From: an uncultured Collinsella sp.
GTDB taxonomy: Bacteria > Actinomycetota > Coriobacteriia > Coriobacteriales > Coriobacteriaceae
Reading direction: 5' to 3'
NCBI GenBank assembly: GCA_900541205.1
Contig: UQIV01000001.1
Location: 124,001-188,000 of the forward strand
Length of the DNA stretch: 64,000 nucleotides
Shown: positions 50,213 through 59,144 of the stretch, piece after piece
How the letters are laid out: each line of letters begins with the position of its first letter
Numbering within the stretch: position 1 is the stretch's first letter
Notes under the pieces: model-generated
The model's database searches: none
What the model was told of the DNA's origin: nothing
The model's input: only the letters and a program-made list of their open reading frames with translations
Translations under genes and position numbers: made by a program

Positions 50213-51694
50213 GTGTCAAGGAAAACGATTCGCCTGCTCGCCGCGCTGGCAGCGGTTCTCTTTGCGTTTACCTCGCTGCCTGGGGCTGCCTGTGCCGAGG
50301 CTCTCTTTACCACCGCCGATGGGTGCCAGGCGACCGAGGACTCCGCGCTTATCGATGGCGTCGAGTTTGGCCTCAACGCGTTTGAGCGCAATGCCAAGGG
50401 CACGACACGCTCGTTTGCAGGTCAGCCCGAGGGCTATCGATTTCCCATCTACAAAAAGACGACGCTTGTGACGGTGACGACGCCTTCGAACATCGTGGTG
50501 TGGGTTGATGCACACGCCGCTAAGGACGCGGGGCTCGACATTACAAACGCCTCTGACCAAAAGGCGCTTAAGAAGATGCTCACGGGGCTCGATAAGTCTC
50601 ACTCCATGGGCGGAGCGCTGCTGGAGGACTCCGGGCTTGAGTGGGTGTTTACCTCGGACAACGAACTTGTGCAGGGCGATTATCGCTATCAGTTTAAGGT
50701 GAAGGGCGAAGACGGCGATTGCTGCACGGTGGTGAATGCCGCCGAGGCCGCGAACGCCGAGCTTGATCTGGGTGGCGGAGCCCTGTGGAGCGACAACGCC
50801 GCCTTAGTGCCGTATGCGAGCGTCTCGACGACGGAGCCACCTTCGCTGGCGGAGTGCGCCCAGACGTTTTTTGGCGGCATCGACTACCGTCCGTTTTGGG
50901 TTTCTATCAAAACGAGCGGCCTTGCCCTGCTGATCTCCTTTGCGCTGGGCCTGTTCGCCGCGTGGAAGACTATGGGTACCTCGAGTCGCATCAAGGGCCT
51001 GCTCGATTCGGTCTTTACGATTCCTATGGTGCTGCCACCCACGGTCTGCGGCTTTTTGCTGCTTATGCTATTTGGTCGATCGACCGGGGTGGGCCAGTGG
51101 CTTATCGCGCACGGCATCTCGATCGTCTTTACGTGGCCCGCGGCGGTCATTTCGGCCGTCGTCGTGTCGTTTCCGCTGGTTTACCGCACGGCGCTCGGAG
51201 CCTTCGAGAGTCTTGACGCGCAGATGCTCGACGCCGCGCGAACCCTGGGATGGTCCGAGCGTCGCATCTTTGCCAAGCTCATGATGCCGCTTGGCTGGCC
51301 CTCGATTGCCGCCGGCACGGTGCTCGCCTTTGCCCGCGCGATGGGCGAGTTTGGCTGCACCCTGTTCTTTGCGGGCAACTACGCCGGTATTACGCAGACC
51401 ATCCCCATTGCGATTTACTTTGAGTGGATGGGTGGCAATACGTCGGTGGCGCTCTTTTGGGTCCTGGTCGTAATCGTGTTCAGCTTCCTGGTCATTCTGT
51501 TCATCAATATGTACACGGCGCATTCGCAAAAGTATCGCGAACGTGGCCTTTCCCGTGCGGAGCGCAAACAGGCCAAAGGTCTCGCCGGACAGGGCGATTC
51601 GCTCGACCCAGTCGGCGGCGATGCGCTGCGTATCGATCGCGAGGCGCTGGCCGAGCTCATGCGTGATGATGCGGCGCCGCAGGGAGGTCGATAA
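50213..51694 (+). CDS. modB: Molybdate ABC permease ModB with secreted N-terminal domain
   Basis: A 493-residue protein, about twice the normal ModB length. Residues 1-28 form a signal peptide (RLLAALAAVLFAFTSLPGAACA); residues about 29-225 are an extracytoplasmic domain of unrecognised family (starts EALFTTADGCQATEDSAL, contains FPIYKKTTLVTVTTPSNIVVW and YRYQFKVKGEDGDCCTV). The C-terminal half is a standard permease with about six helices (first near 235-255) and the EAA loop LDAARTLGWSERRIFAKLMMPLGWPSI. GTG 50213 is 6 bases after GAGGAG. The extra domain may receive or sense the ModA-bound substrate. Confidence 0.88.
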   Translation: MSRKTIRLLAALAAVLFAFTSLPGAACAEALFTTADGCQATEDSALIDGVEFGLNAFERNAKGTTRSFAGQPEGYRFPIYKKTTLVTVTTPSNIVVWVDAHAAKDAGLDITNASDQKALKKMLTGLDKSHSMGGALLEDSGLEWVFTSDNELVQGDYRYQFKVKGEDGDCCTVVNAAEAANAELDLGGGALWSDNAALVPYASVSTTEPPSLAECAQTFFGGIDYRPFWVSIKTSGLALLISFALGLFAAWKTMGTSSRIKGLLDSVFTIPMVLPPTVCGFLLLMLFGRSTGVGQWLIAHGISIVFTWPAAVISAVVVSFPLVYRTALGAFESLDAQMLDAARTLGWSERRIFAKLMMPLGWPSIAAGTVLAFARAMGEFGCTLFFAGNYAGITQTIPIAIYFEWMGGNTSVALFWVLVVIVFSFLVILFINMYTAHSQKYRERGLSRAERKQAKGLAGQGDSLDPVGGDALRIDREALAELMRDDAAPQGGR

Positions 51695-51697
51695 GCT

Positions 51698-52768
51698 ATG
51701 TCGCTCGTTTTGGATATTAAGAAACGTTATCCCGGGTTTGTGCTCGACATGCAGCTTGAGGCCGGCGAGGAGCGCGTGGCCCTGCTGGGCGCCTCGGGTT
51801 GCGGCAAGAGCTGTACGCTGCGCTGCATCGCCGGTGTGGAGACGCCCGACGAGGGTAAGATCGTTGTCAACGGCGTGACCTTTTTTGACTCGGCGGCGGG
51901 CATCAACCTGTCGCCCCAGGAGCGAAAATGCGCCCTGCTGTTCCAAAACTATCAGCTGTTTCCCAACATGACGGTGGCCGATAACGTATGTGCCGGTGTA
52001 AAGGATGCGGGCGACGCCGCCGCGCGCAAAAAGCTCGCCGAGCGCTATCTGGGCATTTTCGGTCTGGCCGATTTTGCCGACCGATATCCCGCGCGCCTTT
52101 CGGGCGGGCAGCAGCAACGCGTGGCGCTTGCCCGTATGGTGGCGGCGCATCCGGGCATCTTTATGTTCGACGAGCCCATGAGCGCGCTCGATTCCTATCT
52201 TAAGAGCGCACTCGAGCAGAACATGCTCGACCTGTTCGACGTCTGTAACCGCACCGTGCTCTACGTGAGCCACGACATCGACGAGGCGTGCCGCCTGTGC
52301 CAGCGCATCTGCGTGATGCACGACGGGCATGTTGAGGAGACTGGCTCCGTTGAGGATGTGGTCCGCCGTCCGCAGACGCTGGCGGCGCTGCGCCTGACGG
52401 GCTGCAAGAACACAAGCCGGGCGCGCAAGATCGGCGACGAAGAAGTTGAGGCCCTCGACTGGGGCATGACCTTTAACGTGGGTCGCGAGATTCCCGATGA
52501 CGTGGCGTACCTGGGTATTCGCGCAAGCTACTTCCATGTTGACAATCGCGCTGAGCGGGGCCGCAACAGCTATGACTTGCACGTGGCCCGCGTGAGTGAT
52601 TCGCGCTTTGAGCGGCTGGTGTTGCTGGACGTGCCGCGCGTCGATGCGCCCACGCGTCTGCAGTGGAAGGTCAACAAGGTGGGCATGCCTGTCGACGCGC
52701 TGCCGCAAGCAGGCGAGACGCTGCGCATGCATTTTGATGCCAGCAGGATCCATTTGGTTTGTCGATAG
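51698..52768 (+). CDS. modC: Molybdate ABC transporter ATPase ModC
   Basis: The ATPase of the molybdate importer, 356 residues. The N-terminal ABC domain has Walker A GASGCGKSC (31-39, Cys where Thr is usual), the Q-loop LLFQNYQLFPNMTV, signature LSGGQQQRVALARM, and Walker B IFMFDEPMSALDSYL. The C-terminal part (about 240-356) is a regulatory TOBE/MOP-like domain with ALDWGMTFNVGREIPDDVAYLGIRASYFH. It starts 3 bases after modB and is followed by a hairpin. Confidence 0.92.
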   Translation: MSLVLDIKKRYPGFVLDMQLEAGEERVALLGASGCGKSCTLRCIAGVETPDEGKIVVNGVTFFDSAAGINLSPQERKCALLFQNYQLFPNMTVADNVCAGVKDAGDAAARKKLAERYLGIFGLADFADRYPARLSGGQQQRVALARMVAAHPGIFMFDEPMSALDSYLKSALEQNMLDLFDVCNRTVLYVSHDIDEACRLCQRICVMHDGHVEETGSVEDVVRRPQTLAALRLTGCKNTSRARKIGDEEVEALDWGMTFNVGREIPDDVAYLGIRASYFHVDNRAERGRNSYDLHVARVSDSRFERLVLLDVPRVDAPTRLQWKVNKVGMPVDALPQAGETLRMHFDASRIHLVCR

Positions 52769-52969
52769 CGCCGGGTAATGCCGTCGGGGATATAAGCCTC
52801 GGCGGCTTTGTCTTGCCACTCGCCGAATGAGGGACGACAAACTCTTACCAATCAAGATAATTTTTTATTAAACGACGACGCACGACGCTGTCGTACGAAT
52901 GTCAACGGTGTTCGTCTGGACGATGACCGTTGATATAGTTGACCTTAACTTGTAAAGGAGGGTGCGCAC
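52769..52969 (+). other. mod terminator and upstream region of the dehydratase/selD block
   Basis: GCCGTCGGGG (52782-52791) pairs with CCTCGGCGGC (52797-52806), the likely modC terminator. Further on, TCAACGGT (52902-52909) and ACCGTTGA (52926-52933) form a dyad with an inner TCGTC/GACGA stem; it could be an operator or leader hairpin. TTGATATAGTTGACC at 52930-52944 is a possible -35 area, but no clear -10 is seen before the strong ribosome-binding site at 52953. Confidence 0.45.
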
Positions 52970-53038
52970 ATGCCGCAGACGACATACATTCGCCGCGTTG
53001 CCGCGCGTGCCCTATATATAGCTCGGAGTCGCATATGA
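52970..53038 (+). CDS. Short leader ORF (22 aa) upstream of dehydratase-like gene 1
   Basis: ATG 52970 has a very strong ribosome-binding site (TAAAGGAGGG at 52953-52962). The peptide is MPQTTYIRRVAARALYIARS followed by RI, with five Arg. Its stop TGA overlaps a second ATG (ATGA at 53035), opening a 56-codon frame to 53205 that itself overlaps the start of the next gene at 53198. The chain of overlaps suggests a translated leader that couples translation into the dehydratase-like gene. It may be regulatory rather than a functional protein. Confidence 0.5.
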   Translation: MPQTTYIRRVAARALYIARSRI

Positions 53039-53205
53039 GCAGGTATGTTCACGGCTCCGGGAGAGACGACGAACAACTAAATAATCGACCGCAAAGCAGG
53101 TTCCCTAAAATTCCGGGTTTAGGCGCGGCTGGGTTTTCGCCACCCACCGTGCAGCAATACCGTAGCTATTCAATTTTGGTTCGAGAGGGGAACCGTCATG
53201 GCTGA
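53035..53205 (+). CDS. Second leader ORF (56 aa), overlaps both neighbours
   Basis: Opens at the ATGA overlap with the 22-residue leader and ends 8 bases inside the dehydratase-like gene. The peptide (MSRYVHGSGRDDEQLNNRPQ and onward, ending LVREGNRHG) is polar with no recognisable domain. Its existence rests only on the coupled start and stop geometry; it may be a chance frame. Confidence 0.3.
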   Translation: MSRYVHGSGRDDEQLNNRPQSRFPKIPGLGAAGFSPPTVQQYRSYSILVREGNRHG

Positions 53206-54481
53206 AGAATTCGATTTCCATCCGATGTGGGAGAGCCTCGGCATGAATCTTGCCGACCACGACATGCTGCTGGGCGCCGTGGGTCAGATGTACGGCGATA
53301 TGTTTCTGATGCAGCACAATCGCCCCAAGTCCACGTCCTACCTGGACTTTGTGGCCACCAACATCCATAGCGGCCGTATTAAGGAGATGCTCGACAAGAA
53401 GGAGGCCGGCAAGGCCACCAAGATCGTGGGCTCGTTCTGCGTGTACGTGCCCGAGGAGATCGTGCTTGCCTGTGACGGCATTCCCGTGGGCCTGTGCTCG
53501 GGTGCCGATTGGGCAACCGATAAGGTCGAGGAGCACCTGCCGCGCAACACCTGCCCGCTTATCAAGAGCTTTGCCGGCTTTAAGCTGGGCGAGGTCTGCC
53601 CCTACATTGAGTCGAGTGACCTGGTGGTAGGCGAGAACACCTGCGACGGTAAGAAGAAAGCCTACGAGTTCTTTGCCACGCAAAAGAACATGTACGTCAT
53701 GGATATTCCCAACGTGCACGACGAGTCGACGCTCGTGACCTGGAAGGCCGAGGTCAAGAAGCTCGCCGCCAAGATCGAGGACGAGTGCGGCGTCAAGATT
53801 ACGCCCGAGGGCCTGAAGGCTGCCATCCACGCCGTCAATGAGAAGCGCCGCGCCCTGCAGCGCCTCGCTGCGACCCGCGCTGCCGACCCTGCGCCCATCA
53901 GCGGTCTCGACAGCCTGCTGACCGTTCAGGCCGCCTTTATGGACGACACACCGCGTCTGACCGGAGCCATCAACGATATGGCGGCTGAGTGCGAGCAGCG
54001 TGTCGAGGCCGGCGAGGGCGTGGCACCCAAGGGGACCAAGCGCATCCTGTACACCGGTACGCCCATGGCCGTGCCCAACTGGAAGCTGTTCAACCTTATC
54101 GAGAAGGCCGGCGGCGTTGTGGTAGGCGAGGAGTCCTGCACGGGCTCGCGCTACTACAAGGACCTGGTCGACGAGTCCGGCGAGACGGTCGACGAGATGC
54201 TCGACGCCATCGCCGAGCGCTACTTTAAGATCAACTGCGCCGTCTTTACGCCCAACAATCAGCGTATGAAGGACATTGTCCAGATGGCCAAGGACCTGCA
54301 TGCCGACGGTATCGTCGACGTGGCCCTGCAGTTCTGCACGCTCTACGAGATGGAGTCGTTTGCCGTGGAGAAGGCCGCCGAGGAGGCCGGCATTCCGTTT
54401 ATGCACATCACGACCGACTACGCCAGCGAGGACGCCGGTCAGCTCCAGACCCGCATCGAGGCCTTCCTCGAGACGATTTAG
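53198..54481 (+). CDS. 2-hydroxyacyl-CoA dehydratase family protein 1 (double-cubane-cluster type)
   Basis: A 427-residue member of the HgdB/BcrB/YjiM family (COG1775). Relatives are either 2-hydroxyacyl-CoA dehydratase subunits or double-cubane [8Fe-9S] cluster proteins that reduce small molecules with electrons from an ATP-driven activase. Cys residues C81, C92, C100, C119, C134 and C149 include the evenly spaced set NTCPLIKSF, GEVCPYIE and ENTCDGKKKAYEF; later ones are EESCTG and INCAVFTPNNQR. It lacks a CoA-dehydratase partner pair in the usual order, so the double-cubane type is favoured. ATG 53198 follows GAGAGGGGAA. A related gene is at 59996. Confidence 0.82.
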   Translation: MAEEFDFHPMWESLGMNLADHDMLLGAVGQMYGDMFLMQHNRPKSTSYLDFVATNIHSGRIKEMLDKKEAGKATKIVGSFCVYVPEEIVLACDGIPVGLCSGADWATDKVEEHLPRNTCPLIKSFAGFKLGEVCPYIESSDLVVGENTCDGKKKAYEFFATQKNMYVMDIPNVHDESTLVTWKAEVKKLAAKIEDECGVKITPEGLKAAIHAVNEKRRALQRLAATRAADPAPISGLDSLLTVQAAFMDDTPRLTGAINDMAAECEQRVEAGEGVAPKGTKRILYTGTPMAVPNWKLFNLIEKAGGVVVGEESCTGSRYYKDLVDESGETVDEMLDAIAERYFKINCAVFTPNNQRMKDIVQMAKDLHADGIVDVALQFCTLYEMESFAVEKAAEEAGIPFMHITTDYASEDAGQLQTRIEAFLETI

Positions 54482-54598
54482 CCGCACCTGCGCCAAGCTG
54501 TGCCGCCGGGTGTTCCTATCCGCGCGATAGGGATTTCTCTGTTGCCATGCCGGTCGGTGTTCGGATGCACCGCAGGGCGCCAATCGGCTTCGCATAGC

Positions 54599-54632
54599 TG
54601 CCGGGACGGGGATTTCCACCGTCCCGGCAGAT
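54599..54632 (+). terminator. Hairpin between dehydratase-like gene 1 and the ABC operon
   Basis: CTGCCGGGACGG pairs with CCGTCCCGGCAG around a 9-base loop (54599-54632), followed by ATTCTGTCCGTTTG with a weak T content. It may partly terminate transcription ahead of the transporter genes. Confidence 0.55.
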
Positions 54633-54665
54633 TCTGTCCGTTTGTTCAAACACGAAAGGAACTCA

Positions 54666-56276
54666 ATGAACAACGACCTTTTCAAGGCGGGCGTTTCCCG
54701 CCGCGGTTTTCTGACCGGCTCCGCTGCCCTGTGCGCCATGGCGGGCCTCGGCCTCGCCGGCTGCGGCGGTTCGGGCGCCGAGAGCGGTAGCGCCGCTGCC
54801 TCCGGCCAGGATGTGGAGTATCGCGACGAGCTGCAGATCGCGCTCCCGGCGAGCCCGGACGGCCTCGATCCGCACACCACGTCGTCGCTTGTGACTATGG
54901 ACATCATCTGCAACGTCGTCGAGCCGCTCTTTGGCCTCGATAGCGACTACGAGCCCCAGCCCGTGCTGGCCAAGGGCTATGAGGTCTCCGACGACGGCCT
55001 GACCTACACCATCAAGCTGCGCGAGGGCGTCACCTTCCACAACGGCAAGGAGTTTGGCTCCGAGGACGTCGTGGCCTCGATGAACCGCTGGCTCACCGTC
55101 AACGACCGCGCCGCGAGCCTGCTGCCCGGTGCCACCTTCGCCGCCTCGGGCGACCACGAGGTCACCTGCACGCTGACCGAGCCCGCCATCGACTTTCTGA
55201 TCATCCTGGGCAACCACTCCCAGTATCCGGGTATTTTCCCCTCCGAGGTCATCGAGGCCGCGGGCGATACTGGCGTGACCGAGTACGTGGGTACCGGTGC
55301 CTACAAGTTTGTGGAGTGGAAGCAGGACCAGTACGTCCATCTCACCCGCTACGAGGACTATGTCGCCGCCCACGGCAAGGCTTCGGGCTACACCGGCAAG
55401 GTCTCCGCGCCCACCAAGGACATCTACTATCAGTTCGTGACTGAGGCCTCCACGCGCGTGAGCGGGTTTGAGACCGGCGAGTACGATGTCGCCGGCGAGA
55501 TCCCCACCGAGAACTACCACGACTTCGACGGCAACGACGACGTCAAGCTCTACACCCATAACGCCGGCGTTCTGACCGCCTTCCTCAACATGAACGAGGG
55601 CGTCTTCGCCGACGAGGAGATCCGCAAGTGCGCCCTCATGGCTATCGACTGCGAGGCGGCCGCTCTTGCCGCCTATGGCGAGAAGGAGCTCTTCAATATC
55701 GATCCCAACCTTGGCAACCCTGAGAACGCTCAGTGGGCGACCGACGCGGGCAAGAAGTACTTCAACCAGGCAGACGCCAAGGCCGCCAAGAAGGCTCTGG
55801 CCAAGACCTCCTATGCCGGTGAGACGGTCAAGCTGCTGACCACCCCCGACTACAAGGATATGTACAACGCCACCGTCGCGCTGCAGGAGCAGCTCGAGAA
55901 GGCCGGCTTCACCGCCGAGGTCGACAGCTACGAGTTTGCTACCTTTATGGACATCCGCTCCGGCAAGCCCGAGCAGTGGGACCTCTTTGTGGCCTCCACC
56001 AACTACAAGCCCATCCCGGCCCAGTCCCTCTCGGTCTCTAAGGCCTTCTATGGCCTGTCCGACGAGAAGGCGCTCAAGCTCGTTGCCGAGACCCGCACCG
56101 CCAAGGACACCGACGCCGCGGCCAAGAAGTGGGCCGAGGCTCAGGAGCGCCTCTATGAGATCGCCGTTATCGAGCCGCTTTGCCACTACGCTTCCATCAC
56201 GGGCACCCAGGCAGACGTCGAGGACGTCGAGGTGCTCGACGGCGCCATCATCTGGAACGCCAAGCGTCCGGAGTAA
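54666..56276 (+). CDS. ABC transporter substrate-binding protein (peptide/nickel family)
   Basis: An SBP_bac_5 (family 5) receptor, 536 residues, of the Opp/Dpp/Nik importer class. The N-terminus has a twin-arginine motif (SRRGFLTG) and a lipobox (LAGC), so it is a probable Tat lipoprotein. The mature protein shows ELQIALPASPDGLDPHTTSS, EGVTFHNGKEFGSEDVVASMNRW and GTGAYKFVEWKQDQYVHLTRYEDY, family hallmarks. The ligand cannot be told; peptides, opines, nickel chelates and glutathione are all imported by relatives. ATG 54666 follows GAAAGGA. It is flanked by the two dehydratase-like genes. Confidence 0.88.
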   Translation: MNNDLFKAGVSRRGFLTGSAALCAMAGLGLAGCGGSGAESGSAAASGQDVEYRDELQIALPASPDGLDPHTTSSLVTMDIICNVVEPLFGLDSDYEPQPVLAKGYEVSDDGLTYTIKLREGVTFHNGKEFGSEDVVASMNRWLTVNDRAASLLPGATFAASGDHEVTCTLTEPAIDFLIILGNHSQYPGIFPSEVIEAAGDTGVTEYVGTGAYKFVEWKQDQYVHLTRYEDYVAAHGKASGYTGKVSAPTKDIYYQFVTEASTRVSGFETGEYDVAGEIPTENYHDFDGNDDVKLYTHNAGVLTAFLNMNEGVFADEEIRKCALMAIDCEAAALAAYGEKELFNIDPNLGNPENAQWATDAGKKYFNQADAKAAKKALAKTSYAGETVKLLTTPDYKDMYNATVALQEQLEKAGFTAEVDSYEFATFMDIRSGKPEQWDLFVASTNYKPIPAQSLSVSKAFYGLSDEKALKLVAETRTAKDTDAAAKKWAEAQERLYEIAVIEPLCHYASITGTQADVEDVEVLDGAIIWNAKRPE

Positions 56277-56286
56277 TGCAATAGAT

Positions 56287-56330
56287 GGCGTGGCGGCTTA
56301 AGGGGTTTGGTCCCCTGTGGCCGCCACGCC
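56287..56330 (+). promoter_or_regulatory. Intercistronic hairpin after the SBP gene
   Basis: GGCGTGGCGGC (56287-56297) pairs with GCCGCCACGCC (56320-56330), with an inner GGGG/CCCC stem. No T-run follows, so it probably stabilises or partly attenuates the transcript, raising the SBP to permease ratio as is common in ABC operons. Confidence 0.65.
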
Positions 56331-56364
56331 CTGTTCACGTTCAGAGGGGAAATAGACGCCTCGC

Positions 56365-57318
56365 ATGTTGAAGTACACGCTCAAACGTATAGGCGCGATG
56401 GTTCTGGTGATGCTTATCATCTCGGTCGTCGTGTTTTTGATTATCTATCTCACACCGGGTGACCCGGCCTCTTCGATGCTCGGCATGGAGGCTACGGCCG
56501 ACCAGATCGAGCGCGTCAACGATAGCCTGGGACTCAACGAGCCGCTGCCGCAGCGCTACGTTGAGTGGATGGGCGGTGTGCTTACCGGCGACCTGGGCGA
56601 TTCGTATTTTATGCGCCAGCCCGTCACGCAGGCGATCGCCGAGCACTTTGGCCCCACGCTATCGCTCGCGCTTCTGGCACAGCTCATCGCGCTGTTGATT
56701 GCACTGCCCTGCGGCGTCGTCGCTGCCCTCAAACATGGGTCGCGCACCGACGCGGTCTTGCGTGTCGTTGCTCTTTTGGGCGTGGCGATACCCGGCTTTT
56801 TGATGGCGCTCATGCTTATGTGGCTGTTTGCCGTCACGTTGCGTGTGTTCCCGGTGGCCGGCTATGCGCCGCTATCGAAGGGCTGGTTCAGCCATTTACG
56901 CTATCTTGCGTTGCCGGCCATATCGCTTGGATGCGTGCAGGCGGCCCTGCTCATGCGCATGACCCGTTCGAGCGTTATCGAGGCCATGCAGCTCGACTGC
57001 GTCAAGACGGCGCGTGCCAAGGGCGTCTCCGAGGTTCGCGTGGTGCTGGCCCATGCCCTGCGCAACGCAGCGCTGCCGATTCTCACCTCGGTCGGCTATT
57101 CATTTGGTGCCCTGATTACGGGAGCCGTGGTGACTGAGGCCATTTTTAACATCCCCGGTTTGGGCCAGCTGGTCACGAGCTCTATCGAGCGTCGCGACTA
57201 TCCGGTGATTCAGGGCGTGCTGCTGGTCATCGCCTTGTTGAATTCGGTGATCAATCTGGCCGTCGACCTTGCCTACGGCGCTTTTGACCCGCGCGCTCGC
57301 AAATGGGGCGATGCATGA
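56365..57318 (+). CDS. ABC transporter permease, DppB/OppB/NikB type
   Basis: A 317-residue permease with about six membrane helices. The N-terminus LKRIGAMVLVMLIISVVVFLI and LTPGDPASSMLG are typical of the DppB branch; the EAA loop is MQLDCVKTARAKGVSEVRVVLAHALRNAALPI. ATG 56365 is favoured as the first residue of the conserved N-terminus, although the nearest purine-rich site (AGAGGGG) is 16 bases away. It overlaps the next gene by four bases. Confidence 0.9.
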   Translation: MLKYTLKRIGAMVLVMLIISVVVFLIIYLTPGDPASSMLGMEATADQIERVNDSLGLNEPLPQRYVEWMGGVLTGDLGDSYFMRQPVTQAIAEHFGPTLSLALLAQLIALLIALPCGVVAALKHGSRTDAVLRVVALLGVAIPGFLMALMLMWLFAVTLRVFPVAGYAPLSKGWFSHLRYLALPAISLGCVQAALLMRMTRSSVIEAMQLDCVKTARAKGVSEVRVVLAHALRNAALPILTSVGYSFGALITGAVVTEAIFNIPGLGQLVTSSIERRDYPVIQGVLLVIALLNSVINLAVDLAYGAFDPRARKWGDA

Positions 57319-58145
57319 TGACAAACTTTAAGAAGGCTCTTGCCAACAAGGGGTTTGTGGTCGGCGGCTTCATTTTCCTGGCGATTGCGCTGATCGCGCT
57401 CGTCGGTCCGCTGGTGTGGACGGTTAATCCCAATGCGCAGGAGATGACGTTGCGACTTTCGGCACCTTCGCCCGCGCATCCCTTTGGCTGCGATGACTTT
57501 GGCCGCGACCTGCTTGCCCGCGTCATCGCGGGCGCGCGCGTGTCGCTTGGCGTCGGTATTGCCGTCACGCTTGCGACGAGTGCGCTCGGTTTGGTGATCG
57601 GCGCCTACGCGTGCTACAACGAGAGACTCGATCATATTCTCATGCGCATCTGCGATGGCCTTATGTCCATTCCGGGCGTGCTGCTGGCCATCGCGCTCAT
57701 GGCGATGATGGGGGCGAGCGTGTGGAACGTTATCATCGCGCTCTCCATCGTCTATACGCCCAGCATGGCGCGCATCGTGCGCTCGCGTGCGATGGTGGTC
57801 AAGGAGGAGCCCTTTGTGGAGGCCCTGCGCGTGCAGGGCGCCTCGATCGCGCGCATCGTGTGGCTGCATATCGTGCCCAACGTTATGGCGCCCTTCCTGG
57901 TGCAGGCGACCTTCGTCTTTGCCGAGGCCGTGCTCTCGGAGGCCGCCCTCTCGTTTCTGGGCCTGGGCATCAAAGCGCCCGACGCCAGCTGGGGAAACAT
58001 CCTGCAGGCGGGCAAGAACGTGATGCGCAAAGCCTGGTGGATGATCTTCTTCCCGGCAGCGGCCATCATCGCGAGCGTGCTTTCGCTGAACCTTGCCGGC
58101 GACGGCCTGCGCGACGCCCTCGACCCCAAGACCAAGGAGGACTAG
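57315..58145 (+). CDS. ABC transporter permease, DppC/OppC/NikC type
   Basis: A 276-residue permease pairing with the preceding one. It has the DppC-type N-terminal segment followed by HPFGCDDFGRDLLARVIAGARVSL and the EAA loop EPFVEALRVQGASIARIVWLHIVPNVMAPF, and ends LNLAGDGLRDALDPKTKE. ATG 57315 overlaps the upstream stop (ATGATGA); the adjacent ATG 57318 is equally possible. The ATPase gene follows after 3 bases. Confidence 0.91.
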   Translation: MMTNFKKALANKGFVVGGFIFLAIALIALVGPLVWTVNPNAQEMTLRLSAPSPAHPFGCDDFGRDLLARVIAGARVSLGVGIAVTLATSALGLVIGAYACYNERLDHILMRICDGLMSIPGVLLAIALMAMMGASVWNVIIALSIVYTPSMARIVRSRAMVVKEEPFVEALRVQGASIARIVWLHIVPNVMAPFLVQATFVFAEAVLSEAALSFLGLGIKAPDASWGNILQAGKNVMRKAWWMIFFPAAAIIASVLSLNLAGDGLRDALDPKTKED

Positions 58146-58148
58146 CCC

Positions 58149-59144
58149 ATGGCTCAGCATCTTTTGGACGTGCGCGACCTCTGCATCTCGTTTGTGGGCC
58201 GTGATGGCAACGCGCTGGAAGCCGTCAACAAACTCAACCTACAGATCGATGCCGGCGAGATCGTTGGTGTTGTCGGCGAGTCCGGCTGCGGGAAGTCGGT
58301 GTTTGCCCAGAGTGTCATGCGCCTCTTGGAGCATGAACAGAAGATGGCCTATGAGGGCCAGATTGTGTTTGATGGCGAGGACCTGCTCGCGCGCCCGCTC
58401 AAGCGTATGCGCGAGGTGCGCGGCTGCGACATCGCCATGATTTTCCAGGACCCTTTGAGCTCGCTTAACCCCGTCATGACGGTGGGTGCGCAGGTTATCG
58501 AGGCGGTGCGGGCCCACCGTAAGGTGAGCCGACGCGAAGCCCGCAACGAGGCTCTATCGCTGTTGGAGCGTGTGGGAATTCGAGATGCCGCGGCTCGCTT
58601 CGACATGTATCCGGGCGATTTTAGCGGCGGTATGCGCCAGCGCGTGATGATTGCCATGGCGCTTGCCGGTCATCCGCGCCTGCTGATTGCCGATGAGCCC
58701 ACCACGGCACTCGACACGACGATTCAAAAACAGATTTTGGATCTCCTGCGCGAACTCAACAGTTCCGAGGGCATGGCGGTGCTTTTTATCAGCCATGATT
58801 TGGGTGTCGTCACGAGCATCTGCTCGCGCGTGCACGTCATGTATCTGGGCCAAATCGTAGAAGAGATCGACGCCTGCGGCCTTATGGAGCGTCCGAGCCA
58901 CCCATATGCCCAGGGGCTCATCGCGAGCATTCCGCCGCTCGAAGGCGAGCGTGTTGACACGCTGGCGGATATTCCGGGCACAGTGCCGCCGCTTACGGCA
59001 ATACCCTGTGGATGCCGCTTTGCGCCTCGTTGCGCCCGGGCGGACGAGCGTTGCCGCGTGCAGGAGCCTCCGCTGTTTGCCGTGAATGCGTGCGACCGGT
59101 CTAAATGCTGGCTTGTCGAGAAAGGGGAGTGCCATGGCTGTTGA
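58149..59144 (+). CDS. ABC transporter ATPase, DppD/OppD type
   Basis: A 331-residue ATPase with Walker A GESGCGKSV, signature FSGGMRQRVMIAMALA, Walker B LLIADEPTTALD, and switch His in LFISHDLGVV. The C-terminal oligopeptide-type extension includes the Cys-rich segment CGCRFAPRCARADERC and NACDRSKCW; such Cys residues in DppD-type subunits may bind an iron-sulfur cluster. Its last 11 bases overlap the next ATPase gene. Confidence 0.92.
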   Translation: MAQHLLDVRDLCISFVGRDGNALEAVNKLNLQIDAGEIVGVVGESGCGKSVFAQSVMRLLEHEQKMAYEGQIVFDGEDLLARPLKRMREVRGCDIAMIFQDPLSSLNPVMTVGAQVIEAVRAHRKVSRREARNEALSLLERVGIRDAAARFDMYPGDFSGGMRQRVMIAMALAGHPRLLIADEPTTALDTTIQKQILDLLRELNSSEGMAVLFISHDLGVVTSICSRVHVMYLGQIVEEIDACGLMERPSHPYAQGLIASIPPLEGERVDTLADIPGTVPPLTAIPCGCRFAPRCARADERCRVQEPPLFAVNACDRSKCWLVEKGECHGC

